Below, piece after piece: positions 19,536 through 27,791 of a stretch of 64,000 nucleotides of DNA (position 1 is its first letter; each line of letters starts with the position of its first letter). This DNA comes from an uncultured Pelagibacteraceae bacterium. Lineage in GTDB: Bacteria; Pseudomonadota; Alphaproteobacteria; Pelagibacterales; Pelagibacteraceae. The position numbers and the translations under genes were made by a program. The notes beneath the pieces were generated by a model. That model was not told the origin of the DNA and searched no databases. It saw nothing but the letters and a program-made list of their open reading frames with translations. The stretch is from positions 62,001 to 126,000 of the forward strand of contig CACOOK010000001.1 in the NCBI GenBank assembly GCA_902628815.1, written 5' to 3'.

Positions 19536-20330
19536 ATGAACTACAAAAAAACTTTTAATTTTTTAAAATCTTTACCTGCAAAATTAAATTCATTTTACAA
19601 AAAAAAATCAAAATCTGGGATTAAAGTTAACAACAAGTCAAAAAATAAAAAGGATTTTGATCCAGTAACTAATTTTGATAAATCTTTTGAAAAATATATA
19701 AGATTATTAATTTTAAAAAAATTCCCAAAAGACTCTATTATTGGAGAAGAGTTTGATGATAAAAAGGCTGATAATCACTTTCAATGGTCAATTGACCCAA
19801 TAGATGGCACTAGAGCTTTTGTAATCGGAGCGCCGACTTGGTCCAACTTAATTGGTCTCTCTTTTAATCAAAAATCAAAAGTTGGTTTAGCAAATTTTCC
19901 AGAATTAAATAAATTTTATATTAATGATCAAAAAAAATCCTATATTTTTAAAAATAATAAAAAAAAAATTCTTAAATCATCTAATAACAGCAATTTAGAA
20001 ACAGTTAAAATTATTGGAAACTTTCATGGGACCTTAAGCTATGAAAAACAAAGAAAAGTTATAAAGAAATTTGGATGGTCATTTAGGCTAGCTGGTTTTG
20101 ATGCTTTAAATTATTGTTTATTAGCTGAAGGAACAGTTGATGCTGTAATAGAAGCTAACTTAAAGCCTTATGATATTTTACCTTTAATACCCATCATTAA
20201 AAACTCAGGTGCAATTGTGACTAATTGGAATAATGAACCTGCAGAAATAGGAGGTAATATTATTGCTTCATCTAATAAAGCTTTACATAACAAGATTCTA
20301 AGATTACTAAAACCTTTTACAAAAAAATGA
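19536..20330 (+). CDS. Inositol monophosphatase-family phosphatase (possibly histidinol-phosphatase HisN)
   Basis: A 264-residue Mg-dependent phosphatase. Metal-binding motifs are GEEFDDKK, then SIDPIDGTRAFVIGAPTWSNLIGLS, and FDALNYCLLAEGTVDAVIEANLKPYDILPL. The DPIDGTRAF form with a Trp downstream resembles HisN-type histidinol-phosphate phosphatases as much as inositol monophosphatase. The N-terminus is unusually lysine-rich (FYKKKSKSGIKVNNKSKNKK). HisI lies 8 kb away. Substrate cannot be settled from sequence. It overlaps the next gene by 4 bases. Confidence 0.82.
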   Translation: MNYKKTFNFLKSLPAKLNSFYKKKSKSGIKVNNKSKNKKDFDPVTNFDKSFEKYIRLLILKKFPKDSIIGEEFDDKKADNHFQWSIDPIDGTRAFVIGAPTWSNLIGLSFNQKSKVGLANFPELNKFYINDQKKSYIFKNNKKKILKSSNNSNLETVKIIGNFHGTLSYEKQRKVIKKFGWSFRLAGFDALNYCLLAEGTVDAVIEANLKPYDILPLIPIIKNSGAIVTNWNNEPAEIGGNIIASSNKALHNKILRLLKPFTKK

Positions 20331-20848
20331 TTAATTTATTTATAAATAGAGTTTTTAGAGCTATTAAAATAGATATAGATCTTTACGAGGAAGTTGAAAA
20401 AGATAAAAATGCAACTTTTCAAGCTGGTATAGTAGTCGTTTTATCTAGTTTAGCTGCAGGAGTTGGCTCAATACATTTAGGTGCTTCAAATTTTTTAGTT
20501 GCACCTGCATTATCTTTGCTAAGTTGGTATGTTTGGGCTTATGTTATTTATTTTGTTGGGGTTAAATTATTTAGAGATCCAAACACAAAAAGTGATCATG
20601 GAGAACTTTTAAGGACTATAGGTTTTTCTAGTGCACCTGGTTTGATAAGAGTTTTTGGAGTTACACCTGAGTTAATGACTGTAACTTTTGTAGGTTCTGC
20701 ATTTTGGATGTTAGCCTGTATGGTCGTAGCTGTTAAATCTGCGTTAGATTATGAAAGTCTGTGGAAGGCTTTCGGAGTTGTTGTTGTTTCTTGGTTGTTT
20801 CAAGCGTTCTTCTTATTCTTGATAATCGTTTTATTTAAAGGCTTTTAA
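20327..20848 (+). CDS. Yip1-like integral membrane protein
   Basis: A 173-residue protein with a cytoplasmic N-terminal part (residues 1-30) and five predicted helices. The segment VLSSLAAGVGSIHLG followed by WYVWAYVIYFVGVKLF and the middle GFSSAPGLIRVFG are typical of bacterial Yip1-domain proteins, whose function is unknown. ATGA overlap with the phosphatase gene suggests translational coupling. Its stop codon shares the palindrome TTAA with the convergent gene. Confidence 0.68.
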   Translation: MINLFINRVFRAIKIDIDLYEEVEKDKNATFQAGIVVVLSSLAAGVGSIHLGASNFLVAPALSLLSWYVWAYVIYFVGVKLFRDPNTKSDHGELLRTIGFSSAPGLIRVFGVTPELMTVTFVGSAFWMLACMVVAVKSALDYESLWKAFGVVVVSWLFQAFFLFLIIVLFKGF

Positions 20849-21159
20849 AGTGGAAATATTGTTTTAGCTAAATTACAGCTTCTACAAATTTTGTAGCTAT
20901 ACATGATTAAGTTTTGTTTTACGCTCTCATCCTCTTTTTTACACTCTTCGCAAACATTATTAAGTTCAATATTCTTACTTATTACCCAAGCTCTATGATA
21001 AAAATTATCAATATTTTTTTGAATTAATCCTTTTGCTACTTTATCAGCCTCTTCTTTATTATATGGACCGTGAACAATTTTTGTTTGCTCATCCAATGTA
21101 TCAATTTTATTGGGGTTTTTGTGAATTCCTTCTATGACAATAAATCCATCGTTTTTCAT
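20845..21159 (-). CDS. Hypothetical protein with C-terminal cysteine pairs
   Basis: About 104 residues from the ATG at 21159 (MKNDGFIVIEG). Longer starts up to 21222 would overlap the divergent msrA signal peptide. Two CxxC-type pairs, VCEECKKED and YKICRSCNLAKTIF, may bind a metal such as zinc. The middle (TKIVHGPYNKEEADKVAKGLIQKN) is soluble and basic. I do not recognise the family. Confidence 0.6.
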   Translation of the reverse strand: MKNDGFIVIEGIHKNPNKIDTLDEQTKIVHGPYNKEEADKVAKGLIQKNIDNFYHRAWVISKNIELNNVCEECKKEDESVKQNLIMYSYKICRSCNLAKTIFPL

Positions 21160-21184
21160 AATTATTGATATATCATTTTTCCAA

Positions 21185-21754
21185 ATGAAAAAAATTTTAC
21201 TTTTTGTCACTATATTCTTCATTGAACATAATTCTTACGCTTTGGAAAAAAAAGCTTATTTTGCTGGCGGTTGCTTTTGGTGTATGGAAGAGTCATTTGA
21301 TCAAGTAGAGGGAGTAATCTCATCAATCTCTGGATATTCAGGAGGTCACTTAAAAAACCCTACCTATCAAGATGTAATATATAAAGATACTGGCCATGTA
21401 GAGGCTATAGAAATCACGTATGACTCAAATATTGTTAGCTATGAGAGTCTTTTAAATGTTTATTGGAGAAACATAGATCCTTTTGATTCGGAAGGTCAGT
21501 TTTGCGATAAAGGTAAAAGCTATAGATCAGTAATTTTTTTTCAGAATCAACTAGAGAAAGAATTTATTAATAAATCTTTTAAAAATTTGGAAAGTAAATT
21601 CGATAGGGAAATAGTAACTTTAATTTGGAAATTTAAGGAATTTTATCCAGCGGAAGATTATCACCAAGATTATTATGAAAAAAATTTTATTCGTTATTTA
21701 ATGTATAAAAAGGCGTGTAAAAGAGAAGATACCTTGAAAGAAATATGGAACTAA
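21185..21754 (+). CDS. msrA: Exported peptide-methionine (S)-S-oxide reductase
   Basis: About 189 residues from the ATG at 21185. That start gives a clean signal peptide (MKKILLFVTIFFIEHNSYA) ahead of the enzyme, so the protein should act outside the cytoplasm. The catalytic motif is GGCFWCMEESFDQVEGV, and the substrate pocket segments YSGGHLKNPTYQDV, HVEAIEITYD and PFDSEGQFCDKGKSYRS are complete. It repairs oxidised methionine. Most cytoplasmic MsrA proteins lack this leader. It overlaps the next gene by 10 bases. Confidence 0.93.
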   Translation: MKKILLFVTIFFIEHNSYALEKKAYFAGGCFWCMEESFDQVEGVISSISGYSGGHLKNPTYQDVIYKDTGHVEAIEITYDSNIVSYESLLNVYWRNIDPFDSEGQFCDKGKSYRSVIFFQNQLEKEFINKSFKNLESKFDREIVTLIWKFKEFYPAEDYHQDYYEKNFIRYLMYKKACKREDTLKEIWN

Positions 21755-22200
21755 AAAAAATAATTTTAGCAATTTTTTTTCTGGGTTTTGTTATCTCAGC
21801 GAATGCAGAAATGATAAAACCAGCAGAAAATTTATCTGCTTATGATGTTATTAAAATACAATTAAATGCTTTAAAAAATAATGATGATAAAGATAATGGC
21901 ATAAAACAAACATGGATATTCGCTCATCCTGATAATAAAAAAATGACTGGTCCATATCCAAGATTTAGAATTATGCTCTATGATGTTCATTATAGAATAC
22001 TGTTAAACCATTTTTCACATAAGATAGATTTAATTACAAATACTGAAAATAAATTTGTTTATGGAGTAAAAGTTTTAAGCGACGAGAAGCAACAATTTTT
22101 TTATGAATGGCATGTAAGTAAAGGCAATGAGGAAAATTGTACAAATTGTTGGTTTACTACAGCAGTTTCAATGCCACTTGATCAAGGAAATTCAATTTGA
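21745..22200 (+). CDS. Exported DUF4864-like protein
   Basis: A 151-residue protein with a signal peptide (ending near SANA). The mature part carries the stretch YDVIKIQLNALKNNDDKDNG and KMTGPYPRFRIMLYDVHYRILL, which I recognise with moderate confidence as the DUF4864 pattern. The end has a Cys pair (ENCTNCWFTTAVSMPL). Function unknown. It lies between msrA and a small membrane protein, each overlapping the next, so the three form one unit leading into the photolyase-like gene. Confidence 0.65.
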   Translation: MELKKIILAIFFLGFVISANAEMIKPAENLSAYDVIKIQLNALKNNDDKDNGIKQTWIFAHPDNKKMTGPYPRFRIMLYDVHYRILLNHFSHKIDLITNTENKFVYGVKVLSDEKQQFFYEWHVSKGNEENCTNCWFTTAVSMPLDQGNSI

Positions 22201-22397
22201 AAAGACCACCTTTTGCTATTAGATACTTAATTATTGGTGCAATATTAGTAATACCACCAATTCTCAGCACTCATTATGGAACAATATATTTAGGTAAGCA
22301 TAATGGTGTCCTTCTTGGTTTTTGCGTTGGAATAGTTTGTGTATCTTTTGCATGCTGGAAGCTTTTCATAGATGAGTGGAGGGATGACGAGGACTAA
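22197..22397 (+). CDS. Small two-helix membrane protein
   Basis: A 66-residue protein starting at a TTG that overlaps the preceding stop (TTGA). No in-frame ATG is available, and the downstream gene start overlaps its stop by one base, so the frame is well boxed in. Two helices (residues about 8-25 and 37-54) are followed by a short acidic tail (DEWRDDED). Not recognised. Confidence 0.6.
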   Translation: MKRPPFAIRYLIIGAILVIPPILSTHYGTIYLGKHNGVLLGFCVGIVCVSFACWKLFIDEWRDDED

Positions 22398-23533
22398 TGA
22401 AATTCGAAATCTCAAGAGAAGGAGCCTTAAAACAGCTCGATGCTTTTATAAACAGCGAACTTACAAATTATAGTTTCAAAAGAAATTTTGATTTAGGGTC
22501 AAAAGACAAATCAAATGTATCTTGCTTATCACCGTACATCTCTCATAGATTAATAACTGAATATGAAGTCGCAAAGATAGTTTTAGCAAAATTTCCATAT
22601 CAAAAAGTTGAAAAATATATTCAAGAAATATTTTGGAGAGTTTACTGGAAAGGTTGGTTGGAACTTAGACCTCAAGTTTGGACTGACTTTATAGAAGATT
22701 TAAAAGGATTAAAGGAAGATGACAATTATAAAAAAGCTATTAATGGTGAAACTCAAATTGAATGTTTTAATGATTGGGTAAAAGAGCTTAAAGAAAATAA
22801 TTATTTACATAATCATACTAGAATGTGGTTTGCTAGCATTTGGATATTTACTTTAAATCTACCTTGGCAAAAAGGTGCTGAATTCTTTATGAAATATTTA
22901 TTTGATGGTGACGCTGCTTCTAACACATTGAGTTGGAGATGGGTTGCTGGACTTCAAACTAAAGGAAAGCACTACGTTGCTCAGTCATGGAATATAAGCA
23001 AGTTTACAAATAATAAATATAAGAATGTTAAATTAAATGAGAACGCTTTGCCTTTAATAGATAAAAGAGAATATAAATTAAATCCACTTAATTTTACTAT
23101 AGAAGATAATTCAAATGAAAATTTATTACTTTTCGAGAACGAATTAAATTTAGAAAATAAAAATTTAAAAAAATATAAAAATATTTACCTAATTTTACTA
23201 AGAAATGATGTTCGAAAGCTAAAGCTTGGACAAAAGGTACTAGACTATAAATCAGAAATAATTAATGATCAAAAAAAAAGATTTGAAGATTTACAACTTA
23301 TAGATGAGGTAAAATTTCAAACTCTTGTAGATGAAATTAACTCTTTTGATGTTGTTCACCCATGTGTCGGTGAGAATTTTTCTTTTTTAAATACTATTAG
23401 AAAAAAGCGAAATTTAAAATTAAACTTCGTTTTGCGTGAGGAAGACAAATTTTCTTGGCAGTTTTCTAATAAAGGGTATTTTAATTTTAAAAATAACATT
23501 CCTAAAATTTTAACTAGTTTTAATTTACAATAA
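22397..23533 (+). CDS. Photolyase-like FAD-binding domain protein without antenna domain
   Basis: A 378-residue protein that begins directly with the helical FAD-binding half of the photolyase/cryptochrome fold. Seen are SCLSPYISHRLITEYEV, IQEIFWRVYWKGWLELR, NYLHNHTRMWFASIWIFTLNLPWQKGAEFFMKYLFDGDAASNTLSWRWVAGLQTKGKHYV, all typical of the flavin pocket. The usual N-terminal Rossmann antenna domain of about 130 residues is absent, and an extra C-terminal domain of about 140 residues follows. Known relatives are annotated as deoxyribodipyrimidine photolyase-like. It could be a light sensor or repair enzyme; activity is not proven. Confidence 0.83.
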   Translation: MKFEISREGALKQLDAFINSELTNYSFKRNFDLGSKDKSNVSCLSPYISHRLITEYEVAKIVLAKFPYQKVEKYIQEIFWRVYWKGWLELRPQVWTDFIEDLKGLKEDDNYKKAINGETQIECFNDWVKELKENNYLHNHTRMWFASIWIFTLNLPWQKGAEFFMKYLFDGDAASNTLSWRWVAGLQTKGKHYVAQSWNISKFTNNKYKNVKLNENALPLIDKREYKLNPLNFTIEDNSNENLLLFENELNLENKNLKKYKNIYLILLRNDVRKLKLGQKVLDYKSEIINDQKKRFEDLQLIDEVKFQTLVDEINSFDVVHPCVGENFSFLNTIRKKRNLKLNFVLREEDKFSWQFSNKGYFNFKNNIPKILTSFNLQ

Positions 23534-23534
23534 T

Positions 23535-23660
23535 CTATTTAGAAGAACACTTTTTTGAACAGTATTTTACTTTGTCCCAACTAAGCCTCCATTTTTTTCT
23601 CCATGTAAAAGGTTTATTACAAACTGGACAAGTTTTTTTTGGCAAATTAGCTTTTTTCAT
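23535..23660 (-). CDS. DUF2256 zinc-ribbon-like small protein
   Basis: Complement reading from the ATG at 23660 gives 41 residues: [18 protein letters not shown], then [20 protein letters not shown] and a short tail. Two Cys pairs (CPVC and CSKKC) and the Trp/Arg-rich middle are the DUF2256 signature. DUF2256 genes commonly sit beside photolyase/cryptochrome genes, as here. It overlaps the DCC gene by 14 bases and ends one base from the convergent photolyase-like gene. Confidence 0.9.
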   Translation of the reverse strand: MKKANLPKKTCPVCNKPFTWRKKWRLSWDKVKYCSKKCSSK

Positions 23661-24006
23661 CGTTCAGAAGGTGTTTATTTTTTATAAATAGAAAATAAGC
23701 TGCAATCTCATAGAAAATATTTAATATGAAAAATAGAGGCTTAATTTTAAATATTTTATATAAAAAATTATATTTAGGAACATTTTTCCAAATTATTAAA
23801 AAAGACTCTGCTCCATCAATTACTCTACCATCTTGTATAACATGCATTCTTCTTAATAGTTCTCTGTATGATTTTGAGGTAACTTTCTGAGCTTCTTCAT
23901 TATTAGTTACATCTATCCATTCTACACTGTTATCACTATATTTTTTGTAATGATTGATTTCGGCTCTACAAATATTACATGAATTGTTAAAAAAAACTTT
24001 AACCAT
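23647..24006 (-). CDS. DCC-family thiol-disulfide oxidoreductase-like protein (DUF393)
   Basis: A 119-residue protein starting [21 protein letters not shown], with the CxxC motif in the place expected of DCC/DUF393 proteins, and the middle [23 protein letters not shown] hydrophobic C-terminal segment suggests membrane contact. Its start overlaps the end of the photolyase gene by 8 bases. A redox partner role for that flavoprotein is plausible but only inferred. Confidence 0.85.
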   Translation of the reverse strand: MVKVFFNNSCNICRAEINHYKKYSDNSVEWIDVTNNEEAQKVTSKSYRELLRRMHVIQDGRVIDGAESFLIIWKNVPKYNFLYKIFKIKPLFFILNIFYEIAAYFLFIKNKHLLNDEKS

Positions 24007-25480
24007 TAGTATTTTCTTTTATAAAATTATTGGCAGCTTTAAAAATTCTTGTTTTTCTCTCTTTATTCATTTTTTCAGAAACTCTAACCATCATCGCAAG
24101 GCGTGGATTTTTTAAGAAGAATTTCTTATGTCTGTCTATAAATTTCCAATATAATCCATCCATGACATCACACCAGGGACCTTTTTTAAAATGCATCATT
24201 TTAAGAAAATAACTAGATCCACAAATATAAGGTTTAGTTGCAAAAATTCCCCCGTCACTGAACAATCCCATTCCATAAACATTTGGTGCCATCACCCAGT
24301 CAGATGAGTCCACAAACATTTCCATAAACCATTTGTAAACTTGTTTAGGATTTATCTCACAAAGATTCATTATGTTAGCCAATATCATTAGTCTTTCTAT
24401 ATGATGTGACCAACCAAAGTTTTTAGCATTATTGATCGCATGATCTAACGGATCTAAACCAGTGTTTCCATCATACCAAGATTTTTTCATTTTTCTTTTA
24501 TGATTAAAAAAATTAGTGGTATCTAATCGTTGATCATAGTTTTGATAAATTCCTCTCATAAACTCTCTCCAACCTATAATCTGCCTGATATAACCTTCTA
24601 AGGAATTCATAGGTACTTTATTTTCAATCTTTCTTAACTTATCTATTATCTCTTCTGGAGCTATTAAACCTAAGTTTATTAATGGACTTAATGCGCTATG
24701 AAAAACAGTATTAGATTTGTCTGTTACTGCGTCCTCATAATCTCCAAACAGCTTTATTCTCTCTTTCAAAAACTCATCTAGCCACTTAACTGCGTCTTTT
24801 CGTGTTGTTGGGAACCAAAACTTATCAGTATTTCCTGGATGATCTTTAAAATTAGAATTTATAAATTTTTTGAGAGCAACAGTATCCTTTGTCTCTTTTA
24901 CCTTAGAAATTACAGGGACTTTAATATTATTTGGAAGTTTTTTTCTATTTTCTTCATCGAAACTCCATTTATTTCCTTTTGGAGTTCCGTTTTTATTCAT
25001 TAATAAATTCATTTTTGTTCTTACAATTTTATAAAAATTTGCCATGAAAGGTCGCTTGTTTTTAGAAAGGTAATCTTTGAATTCTTGTCTTTCCATTAAA
25101 AACATTGGAGACTTAATCTGATTAATTTTAAGTGAATTTTTCTTTCCTAAATTTAATATCCTTTTTTCAAAAAATTTATCCTCAATTTCAAAAAAAGTAA
25201 TTTCCTTTATCTTTTTTTCTTTAATAGTTTTTTCTAATTTTTTTTCATAGGACAATTTAAAATCTTTATTAACATCTTTATATATTAGATTAAAATTTTT
25301 AGATTTTAGCTCATCCTTAAATGATCTCATTGAAGACAAAAATAACAATATTTTTAATTTATGATGTTTTTCAAAAGTACATAGTCCATAGTCTTCTGCC
25401 ATAAAGAAAGTATGGTCTTTGTATTCAGAGAGATATTTTGGGTTAAATAGTTGATTTCCTAAAATTATAAAAAGCTTCAT
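23999..25480 (-). CDS. Cryptochrome/photolyase family protein, FeS-BCP/PhrB-like but lacking most cluster cysteines
   Basis: A 493-residue protein of the PhrB/CryB group. It starts with the short Rossmann domain (KLFIILGNQLFNPKYL) and has the group's flavin region: IGWREFMRGIYQ, GWSHHIERLMILANIMNL, and DWVMAPNVYGMGLFSDGGIFATKPYICGSSYF. Relatives such as Agrobacterium PhrB repair (6-4) photoproducts and hold a [4Fe-4S] cluster on four Cys. Here the usual Cys in the DPLDHAI region and the CxxC before the last one are absent; only the Cys in GPWCDVMDGLYWKF is in place. It is the first gene of a three-gene operon with DCC and DUF2256. Confidence 0.9.
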   Translation of the reverse strand: MKLFIILGNQLFNPKYLSEYKDHTFFMAEDYGLCTFEKHHKLKILLFLSSMRSFKDELKSKNFNLIYKDVNKDFKLSYEKKLEKTIKEKKIKEITFFEIEDKFFEKRILNLGKKNSLKINQIKSPMFLMERQEFKDYLSKNKRPFMANFYKIVRTKMNLLMNKNGTPKGNKWSFDEENRKKLPNNIKVPVISKVKETKDTVALKKFINSNFKDHPGNTDKFWFPTTRKDAVKWLDEFLKERIKLFGDYEDAVTDKSNTVFHSALSPLINLGLIAPEEIIDKLRKIENKVPMNSLEGYIRQIIGWREFMRGIYQNYDQRLDTTNFFNHKRKMKKSWYDGNTGLDPLDHAINNAKNFGWSHHIERLMILANIMNLCEINPKQVYKWFMEMFVDSSDWVMAPNVYGMGLFSDGGIFATKPYICGSSYFLKMMHFKKGPWCDVMDGLYWKFIDRHKKFFLKNPRLAMMVRVSEKMNKERKTRIFKAANNFIKENTNG

Positions 25481-25564
25481 AAGTAATAAAATACATATTT
25501 TATAAAGATATTACACGCGTCATTATTTGCATGTAAATAACCTTTAATAATGTTATTTTTAATT

Positions 25565-26275
25565 ATGAAAAAAGTAATTTTAGGTGCAACTGGATCAATA
25601 GGTTCTTCTTTATCAAAAAAACTAGTTGAAAGTGGAGATCAAGTACACTTAGTTGGTAGAGATCAATCAAGTTTATCTGAATTAGCTAAAAATTTGAATT
25701 CATCCTTTACTGTTTGTGATGTATTAGAGGAAAATTTTGCCGAAAAAATAGTAAACGATTTAAAAGATGAACCGATAAATGGATTAGCTTTCTGTGTGGG
25801 CTCAATTGATCTAAAACCTTTAAAGCTTACAAAAAAAAGTGACTTTATGCAGTCATTCAATTTGAATCTTATTTCAGCTACTGAAGTAATCAAATCATTA
25901 GCAGATAATTTAAAAAAAAATAAAGGCTCAATAGTTTTATTTTCAACTGTTGCTGTCAAACAAGGTTTTCCAAATCATGCGATTGTTTCATCTGCAAAAG
26001 GCGCTATTGAAGGTTTGACTTTAGCTTTAGCAGCTGAGTTTGCTCCAAATATAAGAATAAACTGTATTGCGCCAAGTTTAACAAACTCTAAAATTTCTAA
26101 TTTTTTACTCAAAAATGAAAAGATGGCTGATAGCATAGCTAAAATGCATCCCTTAAAAAGAATAGGTGAAGGAAGTGACTCCGCCTCTGTTGCAAAGTTT
26201 CTTTTATCAGATGAAAGCTCTTGGATTACAGGACAAATACTAGGTATAGACGGAGGAAGATCATCTGTCGCATAA
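25565..26275 (+). CDS. Short-chain dehydrogenase/reductase
   Basis: About 236 residues from the ATG at 25565 (KKVILGATGSIGSSLSKKL); an in-frame ATG at 25550 would add five residues. The segments VLFSTVAVKQGFPNHAIVSSAKGAIEGLTLALAAEFAP and ITGQILGIDGGRSSVA are typical of SDRs. The usual catalytic Tyr of YxxxK is not present: the corresponding stretch reads VSSAKGA, so activity may be altered. It closes the light-stress block. Substrate unknown. Confidence 0.85.
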   Translation: MKKVILGATGSIGSSLSKKLVESGDQVHLVGRDQSSLSELAKNLNSSFTVCDVLEENFAEKIVNDLKDEPINGLAFCVGSIDLKPLKLTKKSDFMQSFNLNLISATEVIKSLADNLKKNKGSIVLFSTVAVKQGFPNHAIVSSAKGAIEGLTLALAAEFAPNIRINCIAPSLTNSKISNFLLKNEKMADSIAKMHPLKRIGEGSDSASVAKFLLSDESSWITGQILGIDGGRSSVA

Positions 26276-26306
26276 CAATTTTAAAAGAAACATCTATATG
26301 TATTTT

Positions 26307-26810
26307 ATGAAAAAAATTACAGTTTTATTTTTATCATTACTAGTAAGCACTAGTTTGTTTGCTGCAGGAGGAGACGGAGGAGGGTCTTCAGGTGGTGGTG
26401 ATAGTCATTCAAAAGTCTCTTTGTATGATGATGCTGTTAAATTAGTTAAAAGAGCTGGAAAACTTGAGAAAAAAGAAAAGGTAGTTAAAGCAAAAAAACT
26501 CTACTCCCAAGCTTTTGCTAAACTGGAAAAAGCTTATAAAAAAGATAAAAAAAATCCAGATATACTTAATTACATGGGATTTACATCGAGAAAAGTTGGA
26601 AATTTTGACGAAGCTGAAAAATTTTATCTTAAAGGATTAAGTATTAAACCAAATCATAATGGAATTAATGAATATTTAGGAGAACTTTATGTACAAACTA
26701 ACCGAATGGATAAAGCAAAAGAAAGATTAGAAGTTCTTAAAAACTGTAACTGTAAGGAATATGGGGAACTTGAGTTAATTATAAAAACCCGAGGAACAAA
26801 AGTTTACTAA
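26307..26810 (+). CDS. Exported TPR-repeat protein with glycine-rich N-terminus
   Basis: About 167 residues from the ATG at 26307, which gives a clean signal peptide (MKKITVLFLSLLVSTSLFA). The mature start is a Gly/Ser run (GGDGGGSSGGGDSHS). A helical region rich in Lys is followed by two TPR units (PDILNYMGFTSRKVGNFDEAEKFYLKG and HNGINEYLGELYVQTNRMDKAKERL). A likely periplasmic scaffold. Its stop shares CTAA with the convergent gene. Confidence 0.75.
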   Translation: MKKITVLFLSLLVSTSLFAAGGDGGGSSGGGDSHSKVSLYDDAVKLVKRAGKLEKKEKVVKAKKLYSQAFAKLEKAYKKDKKNPDILNYMGFTSRKVGNFDEAEKFYLKGLSIKPNHNGINEYLGELYVQTNRMDKAKERLEVLKNCNCKEYGELELIIKTRGTKVY

Positions 26811-27184
26811 GACAAATCCACCGCAAATTTTTTTAATTTTTCTATTGGGATAAGCTCTAAAGTTCTAATATTTGTTTTTTTTAAAAAAACTGAGCAAGCA
26901 ACATCCTCTTCAATTGCTCTCGCATACCAAGTCGCACAGACACACCAACAATCACCATCCTTTAAACCCGGAAAACCAAATTCAGGATGAGGTGTAATTA
27001 AATCATTACCTACTTTTTTTGACCAAAGTAGAAACTTATCATTTACTTTTGCACAAACAGTGTGAAATCCTCTATCATTTTTATCTGTATTACAACATCC
27101 ATCTCTTAACCAACCAGTTAAAGGATCTTTAGAACATGGTTCTAACGGTTCACCAAAAACATTTTTTTGAATTTCACTACTCAT
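26807..27184 (-). CDS. DUF2237 family protein
   Basis: A 125-residue protein with the compact DUF2237 sequence: NVFGEPLEPCSKDPLTGW, RDGCCNTDKNDRGFHTVCA, and HPEFGFPGLKDGDCWCVCATWY. Family members are short, cysteine-rich and of unknown function. It is the last gene of the hisI operon on this strand and overlaps the oxygenase-like gene by 4 bases. Confidence 0.92.
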   Translation of the reverse strand: MSSEIQKNVFGEPLEPCSKDPLTGWLRDGCCNTDKNDRGFHTVCAKVNDKFLLWSKKVGNDLITPHPEFGFPGLKDGDCWCVCATWYARAIEEDVACSVFLKKTNIRTLELIPIEKLKKFAVDLS

Positions 27185-27789
27185 CTTGAAAAAACATCTG
27201 CTATTTTATTATCTATTACTAAATTAAATGAGAAAGATCTTCTTTCTCCTTTCGATTTAAATGGATAAGCTGTATGCATCAAATAATGTGGAAAAAGAAT
27301 TACATCTCCTACTTTTGGTTGATGATTATAAATACTATCACTCAAGAACATCTTATTTCCGTTAATGAAATCGATTGTGCCATCAATTTTTGTTTTCTTA
27401 TGAGTCTTTGAGATAAATTTAGGAATTTTCAAATAACCGACACCTGATATATGTCCATCGTGATAGTGTATTGGATTATATTCATTATTAAATTGTCTCA
27501 CAATCCAAAAATTTTTAATCAAAATTTTTTTTACTTTTTTTCCTAAAGTTTGATAAATATATTTCTTTACCTCATTAGATATTACTTTTTCTAAATTTTT
27601 TTTTACAAAAGGACTAGGTAATTGAAATTCTTGTTTTACTTGTCCGACCAACTTTTTTGAATAATCTAGTTTTTTCAACAAACTTTTTTTATCTAAAATT
27701 TGATCAACTTCATCATTAATTTTTTTAATTAATTTATTAGAAAATTTCAATTTAGCTATTTTAGGACCAAAAGGACTAATTACTCTCAT
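27181..27789 (-). CDS. Putative 2-oxoglutarate/Fe(II)-dependent oxygenase
   Basis: A 202-residue protein with the elements of a jelly-roll Fe(II)/2OG oxygenase: a His/Asp-rich first motif PIHYHDGHISGVGYLKIP, a distal His in FPHYLMHTAYPF, and an Arg for 2-oxoglutarate in GERRSFSFNLV. Proteins of this type hydroxylate peptides or small molecules; the substrate is unknown. It follows hisI with a two-base gap and precedes DUF2237, so it is expressed with a histidine-biosynthesis gene. Confidence 0.72.
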   Translation of the reverse strand: MRVISPFGPKIAKLKFSNKLIKKINDEVDQILDKKSLLKKLDYSKKLVGQVKQEFQLPSPFVKKNLEKVISNEVKKYIYQTLGKKVKKILIKNFWIVRQFNNEYNPIHYHDGHISGVGYLKIPKFISKTHKKTKIDGTIDFINGNKMFLSDSIYNHQPKVGDVILFPHYLMHTAYPFKSKGERRSFSFNLVIDNKIADVFSR

Positions 27790-27791
27790 GA

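Noticed and set aside
13097-26275. An ECF sigma factor/ChrR pair for the stress block
   Set aside because: None of the frames has sigma-2/sigma-4 or ChrR cupin motifs.
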